The notes under the pieces are model-generated. The model saw only the letters and a list, made by a program, of their open reading frames with translations. It was not told the DNA's origin and searched no databases. DNA of 64,000 nt from Sulfurimonas sp. (GTDB lineage Bacteria; Campylobacterota; Campylobacteria; Campylobacterales; Sulfurimonadaceae): the NCBI RefSeq assembly GCF_028714655.1, contig NZ_JAQTLY010000002.1, positions 124,001 to 188,000 of the forward strand, given 5' to 3'. This document shows, in pieces, positions 51,717 to 61,367 of this stretch. The position numbers and the translations under genes were made by a program. Each line of letters opens with the position of its first letter. The first letter of the stretch is position 1.

Positions 51717-51747
51717 CACATCAGAGTAGCAGAAGCTACTGTGTTAA
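51712..51747. terminator. Bidirectional terminator overlapping two gene ends
   Basis: CTTAACACA/TGTGTTAAG (9 bp) encloses GTAGC/GCTAC. It includes the stop codon of the rod-like gene and the last codons of the converging lipoprotein gene. Confidence 0.6.
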
Positions 51748-53073
51748 GATATTCATGCTTACTAAAGTTCTAAGTAGTGAACTCTCTTCGTCATAGTTTT
51801 TTAAATGTTTTCCCAGAGTCAAAGAGCTAAAAACGCTTTTCCCTACCACTACTCTGCCTTCCACGCCATCTTTTTTGGTTTTTATACCCCATGTATTATG
51901 AAATACGATAATCTCATCATTATAGGTTCCAACATAAAGAACGACATGTCCCTTTTTGTAAAGAATTGTCTGAAAAGGAACTGCTTTTTCTTTTATTACT
52001 CTTATCTTATCTTCATCGCTTAAGCCGCTCAAAGATATAACGGTGCCTATTTTGCTTTGCTGAAGTGAGTTTCTAGGAAGCCAGATACCAAACGGTGTAA
52101 ACATATCTCTAAGCATTGAGGAGCAATCCCTCTGTTCATACATACCGCCCCATCCGTAATTGGTTTTTGACACCTCATTGATAACGGCAATTAAATTATT
52201 TTCATCTAGCTTCATTATCTCTTTGGCAGCTATGTTTTTAGAAATCTTTGACTTAAAAAAGAGCGGTTTTGAATTTTTATATGACGATACCGTTAAAACC
52301 GTATATGTCTCTTCATCTTCAGAGACAAGAGCGAACATCATACCGATTTTTGATTTATACAAAAAATTGCCCTCAGAATCGTAAATAGGTTCATCTTCTT
52401 TAGTAACGGCAACTTGTTGTGCATTTTGCCAAGCTTCAATATGTTTTTTTTCTAAAATGGCAAATTCGTTTGTTTTTATCCATCCCGATGCAAAGTTGCT
52501 AAATACATATGCCCACTCTCTATCTTTTGAGTAGTGTGAAACTAAGATAGGCTCATTTGCATGCACGGTGCTATTTTGAAGATAGTCAAACGGAAATCCC
52601 TCTCCGGCAAGAGAGGGGTCTTTTAGCAGCGGTTTAATTGTCGGAAAAGATCTTAAACTGACCTCTTTTAGCGTTACGGCTTTTGCATTAAGGGTTGCGT
52701 AAGTGTCAAAATTTGCATTATTTAGCATTGTGTCAAAAAAGCTTTGTTCTAACGGTTGTAGATTTTCTCCGTAACTTTTGCCGGGGCGATATGAAAAAAA
52801 CGGCCATTTTACGGAGATTAGCCCCTCTTTTGGTTTGTCGATATTCCATATGCTAAAATAGCGCTGCTCATATTTTTTTTGAATTTCGTAAAAAGAGATG
52901 TTTTTATCGATATTTTTTGCAAAATAACTTACATTTTGAGGTATATTTTGCAAATCATATATATCTTTGGCGGTTACTTTTTTTTCATCAATTTTGATAT
53001 CGCGCAGAGAACAGCCGGTCAATAAAATAATTGATAGAATTATAAAAATATATCTCACTCTTTCAACCTTCAA
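51736..53073 (-). CDS. NlpC/P60 peptidoglycan hydrolase lipoprotein with SH3 domains
   Basis: 445 residues. Lipobox LLTGC near residue 21. A long N-terminal region, then SH3-like domains (about 160-280, with SHYSKDREWAYVFSNFASGWI), then an NlpC/P60 domain with catalytic Cys in GWGGMYEQRDCSSMLRDMF, His in KKGHVVLYVG and a second polar residue near FHNTWG. Likely a periplasmic D,L-endopeptidase. Its start overlaps the upstream repressor gene by four bases. Confidence 0.9.
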   Translation of the reverse strand: MKVERVRYIFIILSIILLTGCSLRDIKIDEKKVTAKDIYDLQNIPQNVSYFAKNIDKNISFYEIQKKYEQRYFSIWNIDKPKEGLISVKWPFFSYRPGKSYGENLQPLEQSFFDTMLNNANFDTYATLNAKAVTLKEVSLRSFPTIKPLLKDPSLAGEGFPFDYLQNSTVHANEPILVSHYSKDREWAYVFSNFASGWIKTNEFAILEKKHIEAWQNAQQVAVTKEDEPIYDSEGNFLYKSKIGMMFALVSEDEETYTVLTVSSYKNSKPLFFKSKISKNIAAKEIMKLDENNLIAVINEVSKTNYGWGGMYEQRDCSSMLRDMFTPFGIWLPRNSLQQSKIGTVISLSGLSDEDKIRVIKEKAVPFQTILYKKGHVVLYVGTYNDEIIVFHNTWGIKTKKDGVEGRVVVGKSVFSSLTLGKHLKNYDEESSLLRTLVSMNILTQ

Positions 53074-53729
53074 TCAACGCTTCCAAATCTGCTTACTACT
53101 CTTCCTATAACTTCTATTTCATTTGGGTCTAGCGTAAGGGTTGAGTAAACTTGATTGTCTGAGATTATATCTATTTTCCCGTCTATTCTTTTTTGAACTC
53201 TTTTTATAAAAAGCCCTGCCTCTGTTCGTATCGTAAATATGCCGCCTCTTTGAAGATCCGTTTTGCTTCTGTTAATAAAAACAATATCGTTATAGCTAAA
53301 TGTCGGTTCCATAGAGTCACCGGTTACATTGATAGCTTCTATATTTTTTAGCTCTCTTTCTCCTCCGAGTATCATAGCAAACTCATGAGGAATCTCTATT
53401 CCGCCCGCTTCTTCATGCTCTGCATCTGCTCCGCCGCCTGCAGATGCGCTTATATGGCTAAAATATCTAACTATAAAAAATTTATTTGTTGCTTCAACAA
53501 GGCTCTCCGGTGATTGACCGTAGAGCATCCAGTTGATTGATATGGATTTTGTTGCACAAAAATCTAAAAGTTCATTAAAAGGTATTTTATTTCTTTTTTT
53601 CATGGTTGCAAAATTCATCTGACTTATGCCTAAGATGTCGGCAACATCTTTATCATACATTTTTTTGCCGTTAAATTCGGTAGAGACGATGCTTTTAATC
53701 TCTTCTACTATTTCAAGAAAATTTTTCAT
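53070..53729 (-). CDS. S24-type repressor (HTH plus LexA-like domain)
   Basis: 219 residues. The N-terminal 65 form a CI-type helix-turn-helix (DVADILGISQMNFATMKKRNKIPFNELLDFC). The C-terminal S24 domain has catalytic Ser in NVTGDSMEPTFSYND and Lys in GLFIKRVQKR. The linker AHEEAGGIEIPHEFAM could hold the self-cleavage site; an AG pair is present in EEAGGIE. It resembles phage-type repressors and may respond to DNA damage. A GGGTACCC palindrome lies 18 bases upstream of its start. Confidence 0.88.
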   Translation of the reverse strand: MKNFLEIVEEIKSIVSTEFNGKKMYDKDVADILGISQMNFATMKKRNKIPFNELLDFCATKSISINWMLYGQSPESLVEATNKFFIVRYFSHISASAGGGADAEHEEAGGIEIPHEFAMILGGERELKNIEAINVTGDSMEPTFSYNDIVFINRSKTDLQRGGIFTIRTEAGLFIKRVQKRIDGKIDIISDNQVYSTLTLDPNEIEVIGRVVSRFGSVD

Positions 53730-53746
53730 ATTACTTCCTTATTTAG

Positions 53747-53754
53747 GGGTACCC
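53747..53754. promoter_or_regulatory. Candidate operator of the S24 repressor
   Basis: GGGTACCC is a perfect palindrome in the otherwise AT-rich gap before the repressor gene, where autorepression sites are usual. Confidence 0.45.
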
Positions 53755-53882
53755 TTTATTTAAATATTTAAGATTATATACTATTTTTGCAATTTAGTCA
53801 AAAATAATATGACAAAATGCAATATTTTTTATCTTTATTTAAAATATTGTGTAATGTATAAAATTAAATAAAAGGATTTAAA

Positions 53883-53966
53883 ATGAAAACAATGGTAAAA
53901 AATGTACAAAATCTGCTAAATAGATTTGAGAATTTTGCAGAGAGATGGGCTGATATTTTATTTTAA
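53883..53966 (+). CDS. Possible 27-residue peptide
   Basis: A short frame with an AAAAGGA ribosome binding site eight bases before ATG and a TATAAA-type -10 upstream. The peptide (MKTMVKNVQNLLNRFENF, then AERWADILF) would form an amphipathic helix. It is divergent from the S24 repressor with the GGGTACCC site between them. Its stop overlaps the converging 51-residue gene by four bases. No family is known. Confidence 0.45.
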   Translation: MKTMVKNVQNLLNRFENFAERWADILF

Positions 53967-54118
53967 AAATCAGACTTCTCTTTCTCTTTTGATTTTTTCT
54001 CATCGGCTTCTCGCTGGGCTTCTCTTGCGGCTGATTTATTTTTGTGATAACCGCCGAAGATAAAAATCATAAAAAGTATAAAAAGAGTCAACATAACTAT
54101 ATCGACAAACAGGCTCAT
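53963..54118 (-). CDS. Small membrane protein, 51 residues
   Basis: The ATG at 54118 overlaps the trmL stop in ATGA, which supports translation by coupling. The product has one membrane helix (VDIVMLTLFILFMIFIFGG, about 5-23) and a charged coiled tail (REAQREADEKKSKEKEK). Likely an inner-membrane protein with cytoplasmic tail. No named family is recognised. Confidence 0.65.
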   Translation of the reverse strand: MSLFVDIVMLTLFILFMIFIFGGYHKNKSAAREAQREADEKKSKEKEKSDF

Positions 54119-54585
54119 ATCTTCTCTTTAAATGCGGCGTAATTTTGTTTTATTGCTTCATAAAGCACTATTCCCGTACTTATAGCCAAGTTTAAACTTC
54201 TGCCCTCTTTTGTCATAGGTATAGTTATGTTTTGCTCTTTGTATCTGTTTAAAATATCCTCAGGTATGCCTGCAGTCTCACTTCCGAAAAAGATATAATC
54301 GCCCTCTTTAAATTGTGCGTCAAAATAGGGTTTATCTGTTTTTGTGGTTGCAAAATAGGCATTATCTTTTATTGTATTGTTTGCAAAAAAATCATCTAAA
54401 CTCTCCCATACATGCAAATCAAGTTTATGCCAATAATCAAGTCCCGCACGCCTAACAGCCTTTTCGTCAATATCAAATGCTATAGGTTTTATGATATGCA
54501 ATGCTGCACCTGCATTGACGCAGAGTCGCCCTATTGCGCCGGTATTGTTTGGGATTTGCGGATTTACGAGTACGAGATTAAACAA
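54115..54585 (-). CDS. trmL: tRNA (cytidine/uridine-34-2'-O)-methyltransferase TrmL
   Basis: SPOUT methyltransferase of 156 residues for the tRNA wobble base. Motif 1 NPQIPNNTGAIGRLCVNAGA near the start, motif 2 YIFFGSETAGIPEDI and motif 3 IPMTKEGRSLNLAISTGIVLYEA form the trefoil knot and SAM site. It follows purU with an 8-base gap in the same leftward run. Confidence 0.93.
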   Translation of the reverse strand: MFNLVLVNPQIPNNTGAIGRLCVNAGAALHIIKPIAFDIDEKAVRRAGLDYWHKLDLHVWESLDDFFANNTIKDNAYFATTKTDKPYFDAQFKEGDYIFFGSETAGIPEDILNRYKEQNITIPMTKEGRSLNLAISTGIVLYEAIKQNYAAFKEKI

Positions 54586-54593
54586 CTGCTATC

Positions 54594-55430
54594 CTAAAAA
54601 ATTACGGTTTTATTTGCATAAACAAATATTCTGTCTTCAAGGGCAAGTTTTAGGGCGCGAGAGAGAACTACTTTTTCAACATCTTTACCGGAACGCTGCA
54701 TATCTCTCCAGCTATAAGCATGGTTTACATGTATAACCTCTTGGGCTATAATGGGACCCTCGTCAAGATTGTTGTTTACAAAATGCGATGTGGCGCCGAT
54801 AATCTTTACGCCTCTGTCATAAGCTTGTTTATAAGGATTTGCTCCTATAAATGCAGGTAAAAAAGAGTGATGAATATTTATAATTCTATTCTCGTATGCT
54901 TCTATAAATTTAGGAGTTAAAATTCTCATATATTTTGCTAAAACTATATAGTCTATATCTTCAAATCCTGCCAAACACTCAAGTATTTTATCTTCATGCT
55001 CTTCTCTGTCCAATCCTACATGCGAAATGGCAATAAATGGAATGTTAAATTTGCCGACTAAAGACTCTAAGTCGCTATAGTTTGATACAACGGCCAAAAT
55101 ATTTGCTTCTAGTTCTCCGGCTTCATGACGAATCAGAATATCACCCAGAGCATGCATCTCTTTTGTAGCCATTATTATGATATTTTTCTTTTGAGGTGCA
55201 ATGACTTCTATGTTTGCACTAACGGGCATCACATCGCTTATGAGTTGATGTAGTTTGATAAGTTCTATATCACCGTCAACGACGCTTCTCATAAAAAATT
55301 TATTATTCTCTTTATCGACAAATTCACTGTTTGACAAGATGTTTAAATCATTTTTGTAAAAAACGGTAGATACTTTATGCACCAAACCTTTTTCATCATT
55401 GGCATCTATTAGCACTCGGTATTGGCTCAT
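54594..55430 (-). CDS. purU: Formyltetrahydrofolate deformylase
   Basis: Releases formate from 10-formyl-THF. 278 residues: an N-terminal ACT domain (about 3-80, RVLIDANDEKGLVHKVSTVF), then a formyltransferase fold with NIHHSFLPAFIGANPYKQAYDRGVKIIGATSHF and the catalytic Asn, His and Asp (NLDEGPIIAQE). Overlaps the CiaD-like gene by four bases. The neighbours are those seen near purU in Campylobacter. Confidence 0.94.
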   Translation of the reverse strand: MSQYRVLIDANDEKGLVHKVSTVFYKNDLNILSNSEFVDKENNKFFMRSVVDGDIELIKLHQLISDVMPVSANIEVIAPQKKNIIIMATKEMHALGDILIRHEAGELEANILAVVSNYSDLESLVGKFNIPFIAISHVGLDREEHEDKILECLAGFEDIDYIVLAKYMRILTPKFIEAYENRIINIHHSFLPAFIGANPYKQAYDRGVKIIGATSHFVNNNLDEGPIIAQEVIHVNHAYSWRDMQRSGKDVEKVVLSRALKLALEDRIFVYANKTVIF

Positions 55431-55819
55431 TTACGATTTCCTCTCTCTAACTCTTCTACCCTAGAATCAATAGTGACTAGTACATACTCTAAAAAATTTA
55501 GCGTCATATCAACTTTAGCCTCTATATTTGTGTTGTTTGGCGCTTGAAAACCTTCAAACAGTACAAGCAGTCTCTCTCTGATCGATGTCAAAAAAAGCAT
55601 CTCACTGCTAATACTATTCTGTTCTTCTTCAATAATTGAATCAATAGTTGAATCCATTATTGATTCAAGTTCAGATTTAGCTTCAACTTTGAACTCTCTT
55701 CTTATTATCGGTTTAAAATCATCTATTGATTTTTGGTTATTTATATCAGGTTTTATATCTTCCATCTCTGCCAAAGTCGAGAGAATTACATCTTTTAACT
55801 CCATAACTTCAATAACCAC
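55427..55819 (-). CDS. CiaD-like C-terminal domain protein
   Basis: 130 residues, acidic, all helical. The C-terminal half (LFLTSIRERLLVLFEGFQA and NNTNIEAKVDMTLNFLEYV) resembles the conserved domain of Campylobacter CiaD, whose gene also lies near purU as I recall. In a free-living relative it is unlikely to be an invasion factor, so the conserved domain probably has an older role. It overlaps the TPR gene upstream by 25 bases and purU downstream by four. Confidence 0.7.
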   Translation of the reverse strand: MVIEVMELKDVILSTLAEMEDIKPDINNQKSIDDFKPIIRREFKVEAKSELESIMDSTIDSIIEEEQNSISSEMLFLTSIRERLLVLFEGFQAPNNTNIEAKVDMTLNFLEYVLVTIDSRVEELERGNRK

Positions 55820-56043
55820 CTTTCAAATTCATTAAACTCAATCTCTTCTTCCATCTTTACAAAATACTCTTTCATCTGAGTATTTACATTTAAAAACTTT
55901 TTTCTCATACCCGAGAGTCTTCGTATTGCAATTTTAGCATCGCTATTTGAGGGATCTTTTTTCAAAATCTCCTTATAAATTTCAAGTGCTTCTTCTTTTA
56001 AGCCTTGTAATTCGTAAATATTTGCTAAAGTTAATGTTTTCAT
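55795..56043 (-). CDS. Short TPR protein
   Basis: 82 residues. One clear tetratricopeptide unit, [32 protein letters not shown], then a helical tail ending ERWLLKLWS. It overlaps the leuB stop by four bases and the CiaD-like gene by 25 bases, so the two small proteins are probably made together and may bind each other. Confidence 0.8.
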   Translation of the reverse strand: MKTLTLANIYELQGLKEEALEIYKEILKKDPSNSDAKIAIRRLSGMRKKFLNVNTQMKEYFVKMEEEIEFNEFERWLLKLWS

Positions 56044-57107
56044 TTAGCTGCGTAATTAGCAATAATCGAGCCCATTTCACTCGTTGAACAAACTTCTTTT
56101 GCGTCATATTGAGCTAAATCTTTTGTTCTGTATCCCTCTTTAAGCGCTCTTTTTACGGCAGCATCTATTTTATCTGCAGCATCATTTTCGCCAAGAGCGT
56201 ATCTAAGCATCATAGAAGCCGATAAAATGGTTGCAATCGGGTTCGCGATTCCTTGCCCTGCAATGTCCGGAGCAGAACCGTGGATAGGCTCATAAACACC
56301 TATTTTAGCTCCGACGGAAGCTGATGGAAGCAGCCCGATAGAGCCCGATAGCATGCTTGCCTCATCACTTAAAATATCACCGAAAATATTTCCCGTAAGC
56401 ATAACATCAAATTGTCTAGGGTCACGGATAAGCTGCATTGCCGCATTATCTACATACATATGGCTTAGTTCAACTTCCGGATATTCGCGTGCCACTTCCG
56501 TAACCACTTCTCTCCAGAGCTGTGAAACATCCAAAACATTTGCTTTGTCGATTGAGCAAACTCTTTTGCTTCTAGTCATTGCTATTTTAAACGCCTGATG
56601 AGCAATTCTTACAATCTCTTCGCGTGTGTAGACCATAGTGTTCCACCCTTTGTTCTCGTCACGGCCTTTTGGCTCACCGAAGTAGATTCCGCCGATGAGT
56701 TCGCGAACAACCATCAGATCTACCCCTTTAATAACTTCAGGTTTTAATGATGATGCATTTATAAGCTCGTCAAAAACAGTTGCAGGACGAAGGTTTGCAT
56801 AAACGCCAAGCTCTTTACGGAATCTTAAAAGTCCGCTCTCGGGTCGTTTCTCGCGAGGCAGATTGTCCCATTTTTGTCCGCCGATTGCACCGAAAAGTAC
56901 GGCATCGCTGTTTAATGAGATATTAATTGTCTCTTGAGGAAGCGGGTCACCCGTTATATCGTAAGCACAACCGCCCATTAAAGCCTCTTCGTACTCAAAA
57001 TCAAAATCAAAACAAGACGCGACGGAGTCCAAAACTTTTACGGCTTCATCTATAATCTCAGGACCGATTCCATCACCTTTAATAAGTGCAATTTTATAAG
57101 TTTTCAT
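56040..57107 (-). CDS. leuB: 3-isopropylmalate dehydrogenase
   Basis: Leucine pathway oxidative decarboxylase of 355 residues. Substrate and NAD motifs: GDGIGPEI at 10-17, [17 protein letters not shown] with its arginines, [16 protein letters not shown], and the signature [25 protein letters not shown]. It touches leuD (one-base overlap), as usual. Confidence 0.96.
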   Translation of the reverse strand: MKTYKIALIKGDGIGPEIIDEAVKVLDSVASCFDFDFEYEEALMGGCAYDITGDPLPQETINISLNSDAVLFGAIGGQKWDNLPREKRPESGLLRFRKELGVYANLRPATVFDELINASSLKPEVIKGVDLMVVRELIGGIYFGEPKGRDENKGWNTMVYTREEIVRIAHQAFKIAMTRSKRVCSIDKANVLDVSQLWREVVTEVAREYPEVELSHMYVDNAAMQLIRDPRQFDVMLTGNIFGDILSDEASMLSGSIGLLPSASVGAKIGVYEPIHGSAPDIAGQGIANPIATILSASMMLRYALGENDAADKIDAAVKRALKEGYRTKDLAQYDAKEVCSTSEMGSIIANYAAK

Positions 57108-57610
57108 TATTTACCTTTAATTTCGTTTTGTGCATAATTCATAAGCCCGCCAGCATCTATAAGCTCTTGCATAAATGCCGGAATCGGAATAAAGCTATAT
57201 GTTTTGCCTGAAGTTTTGTTTGTAATAGTTCCGTTGTTCATATCGACACTTATCTTATCACCCTCGGCTATTTCGTCGCTCTCACGAAGTTCAAATATAG
57301 GAAGCCCCATGTTAAATGCGTTACGATAAAATATTCTTGCAAAAGTCGGAGCGATAACGGCAGCGACACCGGCAGCTTTTAGCGCTATGGGAGCGTGTTC
57401 ACGAGAACTTCCGCAACCGAAATTTTCACCCGCAACTATAACATCGCCTCTGCTCATTTTGCCGACAAATTCCGGATCTGCATCTTCCATAACATGTTTA
57501 GCCAACTCCTCCGGTACCGAAGTGTTTAAATAACGAGCCGCTATGATTAAGTCCGTATCGATATCTTTGCCGAATCTCCAAACTTTACCGTCAATATTTG
57601 CTTTTTGCAT
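57107..57610 (-). CDS. leuD: 3-isopropylmalate dehydratase, small subunit
   Basis: 167 residues, archaeal-type small subunit length. Signature [21 protein letters not shown] and [12 protein letters not shown]. Pairs with LeuC (not in the window) to isomerise 2- to 3-isopropylmalate. First of the leuD-leuB-TPR-CiaD-purU-trmL leftward run. Confidence 0.95.
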   Translation of the reverse strand: MQKANIDGKVWRFGKDIDTDLIIAARYLNTSVPEELAKHVMEDADPEFVGKMSRGDVIVAGENFGCGSSREHAPIALKAAGVAAVIAPTFARIFYRNAFNMGLPIFELRESDEIAEGDKISVDMNNGTITNKTSGKTYSFIPIPAFMQELIDAGGLMNYAQNEIKGK

Positions 57611-57685
57611 ATAAATTCCTAACTATATTTAAAATAATTTTGTGATTATAGCTAAAATGAGATTTTAGTTTTCTAAAAGGAGTAT

Positions 57686-57721
57686 AAGGCAGTTTGATAT
57701 TAATTCGTATCAAGCTACCTT
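57686..57721 (-). terminator. Terminator of flgG
   Basis: AAGGCAGTTTGATA pairs with TATCAAGCTACCTT (two mismatches) just after the flgG stop read leftward. A T-rich stretch follows on that strand. Confidence 0.6.
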
Positions 57722-57731
57722 TATGTAGTTA

Positions 57732-58520
57732 TTATCTTTTTAATCCGTTTACGGTTTGAAGCATTTCATCACTTGTCGTAATTACTTTTGAGTTTGAATC
57801 ATAAGCTCTTTGTCCGGTAATAAGGTCTGTCAATTCAACAACAAGTTCGACATTGCTAAGTTCGACAAATCCTTGTCTAATCACTCCAAGACCGTCTGAA
57901 CCGGGATTTCCCTCTACCGGCTGACCGGAACTGTCGGTTTCAATATATAAGTTATCTCCCATGGAGTGCAAACCGGCAGGATTTACAAAGTTTGTTAATG
58001 ATAATTTACCTATCTGGGTTGCTTGTGTCTGACCGGTTTGAACAGCCGTTACGGTTCCGTCCGTACCGATACTGATATTGGTTGCATCAGGCGGAATAAC
58101 AATTTCAGGAACCATTTTATAACCGTCACTATTTACCACTATTCCGTTTGCATCAATTTTAAATGCGCCGTTTCTTGAATAAACCTCAGTCCCGTCAGGT
58201 AGTTCAAGTTTAAAAAAACCTCTGCCTGTAACCGCAATGTCTAGTTGATTGTCTGTCTGTTTTAAACTGCCTTCAGAAAATATTTTATTTATAGCCGTAG
58301 GTCTTGAACCCAGACCTGCTTCTATTCCTGTAGGACTTTTGCTGACATCGCTAGTAGATGTACCGGCGTATTCCATAACTTTGTACATAAGGTCGGCAAA
58401 CTCTGCACGGGATTTCTTAAAACCTATCGTATTGACATTGGCAATATTATTTGCCGTAGTATCTATTTGCGTCTGCATACTCAACATTCCGGTTGAAGCA
58501 GTATAAAGTGATTGCATCAT
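57732..58520 (-). CDS. flgG: Flagellar distal rod protein FlgG
   Basis: 262 residues, the normal length. N-terminal axial motif MLSMQTQIDTTANNIANVNTIGFKKSRAEF, the YSRNGAFKIDANG block of FlgG, and the C-terminal VELSNVELVVELTDLITGQRAYDSNSKVI. It builds the straight rod through the outer membrane. The second rod gene lies 12 bases upstream in the same operon. Confidence 0.95.
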   Translation of the reverse strand: MMQSLYTASTGMLSMQTQIDTTANNIANVNTIGFKKSRAEFADLMYKVMEYAGTSTSDVSKSPTGIEAGLGSRPTAINKIFSEGSLKQTDNQLDIAVTGRGFFKLELPDGTEVYSRNGAFKIDANGIVVNSDGYKMVPEIVIPPDATNISIGTDGTVTAVQTGQTQATQIGKLSLTNFVNPAGLHSMGDNLYIETDSSGQPVEGNPGSDGLGVIRQGFVELSNVELVVELTDLITGQRAYDSNSKVITTSDEMLQTVNGLKR

Positions 58521-58532
58521 GGTCTAAACTCC

Positions 58533-59354
58533 TTAAGATTTTTTAGCAATTTTTTCAATTGCATCGCGGTTCATATCATTCATCTGTGTATCCATCGCTT
58601 TTTGATACATACCTACCAAACGATTTGTTTCTATCATCTGCGTCATCATTTTTACGGCATTTACATTGCTTTTTTCTATAAAACCCTGTCTGACGGCACC
58701 GCTTCCTTCCAAGCTTTCAAACTCGGTTACACCGTCGTATCTATAAAGATTGTTCCCCTCTTTTTTAAGCATCGCAATATTGTCCGGCTGTGCTATAAAA
58801 ATCTTAGAACCTGTCGTGAATTTTGCACTATTTGGCACATCCGTAAATATTTGTCCGTTTTTATCCACTTGAACAATATTATCTTCAGGATTTAACATTA
58901 TCGACTGATTTGTTGAAAAATAATCACTTGGTAAAACTTCATAGCCGTCTTTTGTTACCAGCTTGCCTTGATCGTCTTTAGTAAATGAACCGTCTCTGGT
59001 AAGTCTGACCCCCATCGGAGTTTTAACTAGAAAAAACAGTCCTTCTTTGGATAACGCCATATCTAAAGGATTATCGCTTTTTTCCATATTTCCGACAGAG
59101 TAATCCGTATATGAGTCTACTATTTGCGGAGCTTTATTCATGGCTCTATTTAAAAATTGAGCAGCCTCTTTGGTGTGATTTGCATTTGGCAGTTCATCTC
59201 TTGCTTCTTTATATAAACGCAAAAAATCACCGACGACAAGATTTTGTTCCTTGAAGCCGATTGTATTTACATTGGCAAGGTTGTTTGAAATAGTATCAAG
59301 GCGGTTAAATTGAGTAACCATCCCTGCTGCCGAACTATAGTATCCGCTCTGCAT
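58533..59354 (-). CDS. flgF: Flagellar proximal rod protein FlgF (FlgG2-like)
   Basis: 273 residues with the axial motif FNRLDTISNNLANVNTIGFKEQ, LTRDGSFTKDDQGKLVTKDGYEV, and C-terminal RQGFIEKSNVNAVKMMTQMIETNRLVGMYQKAM. In Campylobacterota this paralogue is often named FlgG2; position before flgG fits FlgF. Divergent from rpoD. Confidence 0.9.
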   Translation of the reverse strand: MQSGYYSSAAGMVTQFNRLDTISNNLANVNTIGFKEQNLVVGDFLRLYKEARDELPNANHTKEAAQFLNRAMNKAPQIVDSYTDYSVGNMEKSDNPLDMALSKEGLFFLVKTPMGVRLTRDGSFTKDDQGKLVTKDGYEVLPSDYFSTNQSIMLNPEDNIVQVDKNGQIFTDVPNSAKFTTGSKIFIAQPDNIAMLKKEGNNLYRYDGVTEFESLEGSGAVRQGFIEKSNVNAVKMMTQMIETNRLVGMYQKAMDTQMNDMNRDAIEKIAKKS

Positions 59355-59485
59355 AAAATACCTTTTAAATCTATTTTTTCACTTTAAGCAATCTATGTTC
59401 CAACATTTAAAGAAGAAAAAGTTAAGAGTGTTTGGGTATAATCCACCTTTAAAAAATCTTATCGAATCAACAAGGTGTATTTTAT

Positions 59486-61357
59486 ATGACAGCTAAAGAA
59501 CTCAACAAAGCTATTGAAACATTCTTTGCAAATCAAAAACCAAAAGAGTGTTTAACATATGAGTCGTTAATAGAACTTTTTGATAAACAGCCTACTTCTG
59601 CGCAAGCAAGCAGCATTCATAAACTTATACAAAAACACAAAGCATGTATTTACACATCATCCGAACATGCAAAACTTCTTAATGATAAAGAAGCAGAAGC
59701 TCGAAAAAGCGCTCAAAGAAAGATGATAGAAAATAACGAAACTGATAATTTTGATATATTAAAAGAGCATGAACTCCTAGAGTGGTCTAGATCTGATTCT
59801 CCTGTTCGTATGTATCTTCGTGAAATGGGACAAATACCGCTTCTAACAAAAGAAGAGGAGATTGAGATCTCTAAAAAGATTGAAAACGGGGAAAGCATAA
59901 TTATAGATGCTATATGTTCCGTTCCATATTTGATTGATTTTATTTTGGACTATAAAGAACCTCTTATTAACCGTGAGAGAAGAGTTAAAGAGTTATTTAA
60001 AAGTTTTGAAGATGAAAAAGAAGATAGCGACGATCTAGATGTAAACGAAGACGAAGAGAATGAAGATGAAGAAGGCGTTGAAGTCGAAAAAACATTAACC
60101 GCAAAAGATAAAACAAGAGTTGAAAAAGTAACGGTTAGTTTTAAAGCACTGGAAAAAGCAAAAAAAGAGTGGGTAAAGCTTGTTGAAAAAGTACCGGAAG
60201 ATGTAAACGAGGAGCCTAATCTTGATACTGTTTTATATTTTTTAACATTAACATATAAAAAGAAAATCTTAAAAGAGAGTTTATTGGATCTGGGACCAAC
60301 CTCAAAACTAATCAATGAACTTGTAAAAGCTATGGAAACCGCACTTAAAAGTGATGAAGGGTATGATAAAGAGTTAAAAAGATTAGAATATAAACTCCCG
60401 CTCTTTAATGCTACGCTAAAAGCAAATCACAAAGTTTTAGTTGACAAAATTTGTGTTTTAACTAAAGAAGATATTGCAAGTATGGTTCCTGAAGCTACCA
60501 TGGTCAGTACATATATGGAGATTAAAAAACTTGTTCAAACGAAAGAGGCTTCAAAAAACAGTTTTAGCATGGAACCTGAAAAGCTGGCAGATATTTTAGA
60601 ACAAATTAAACGCGGAAAAAATATATCCGAAGTTTCAAAAACAAGAATGGCAAAATCAAATCTAAGACTTGTCGTCTCAATCGCAAAAAGATATACAAAC
60701 CGCGGACTTCCTTTCCTTGACCTTATTCAAGAGGGAAACATCGGTCTTATGAAAGCGGTTGATAAGTTTGAGTATCAAAAAGGTTATAAATTTTCAACAT
60801 ATGCTACATGGTGGATTCGTCAAGCTATCTCTCGTGCCATAGCCGACCAGGCAAGAACGATTCGTATACCGATTCACATGATAGAGACGATTAACCGTAT
60901 AAATAAAATAATGCGTAAACATTTACAAGAACACGGTAGAGAGCCTGATGTTGAGGTTATCGCACTAGAAGTCGGTTTATCTGTTGAAAAAGTTAAAAAT
61001 GTTATCAAAATCACCAAAGAGCCTATAAGTCTTGAAGCTCCAATCGGTAGTGAAGATGATGGAAGATTTGGTGACTTTATCGAAGATAAAACATCGCTTT
61101 CGCCGTCTGATGCTATACTAAAAGACGACTTAAGAGTTCAAATCGAGAGTGTTTTAGAACAGTTAAACGAGAGAGAAAAAGCGGTTATTAAACTTCGTTT
61201 TGGAATTATGGATGATGAATCGGATAGAACGCTTGAAGAGATAGGAAAAGAGCTTAATGTTACGCGTGAAAGAGTTCGTCAAATAGAGTCTAGTGCTATT
61301 AAAAAGCTAAAACATCCTAAAGTTGGAAGAAAACTTAAAAATTATATAGAAGAGTAA
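59486..61357 (+). CDS. rpoD: Primary sigma factor RpoD (sigma-70)
   Basis: 623 residues. Region 1.1-like N-terminus, region 1.2 [21 protein letters not shown], an acidic non-conserved insert (about 170-195, [20 protein letters not shown]), region 2 ([37 protein letters not shown]), region 3, and region 4 ([19 protein letters not shown]). The housekeeping sigma factor recognises TATAAT boxes seen across this window. The next gene follows 10 bases after its stop. Confidence 0.96.
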   Translation: MTAKELNKAIETFFANQKPKECLTYESLIELFDKQPTSAQASSIHKLIQKHKACIYTSSEHAKLLNDKEAEARKSAQRKMIENNETDNFDILKEHELLEWSRSDSPVRMYLREMGQIPLLTKEEEIEISKKIENGESIIIDAICSVPYLIDFILDYKEPLINRERRVKELFKSFEDEKEDSDDLDVNEDEENEDEEGVEVEKTLTAKDKTRVEKVTVSFKALEKAKKEWVKLVEKVPEDVNEEPNLDTVLYFLTLTYKKKILKESLLDLGPTSKLINELVKAMETALKSDEGYDKELKRLEYKLPLFNATLKANHKVLVDKICVLTKEDIASMVPEATMVSTYMEIKKLVQTKEASKNSFSMEPEKLADILEQIKRGKNISEVSKTRMAKSNLRLVVSIAKRYTNRGLPFLDLIQEGNIGLMKAVDKFEYQKGYKFSTYATWWIRQAISRAIADQARTIRIPIHMIETINRINKIMRKHLQEHGREPDVEVIALEVGLSVEKVKNVIKITKEPISLEAPIGSEDDGRFGDFIEDKTSLSPSDAILKDDLRVQIESVLEQLNEREKAVIKLRFGIMDDESDRTLEEIGKELNVTRERVRQIESSAIKKLKHPKVGRKLKNYIEE

Positions 61358-61367
61358 GTAGCAAAAA

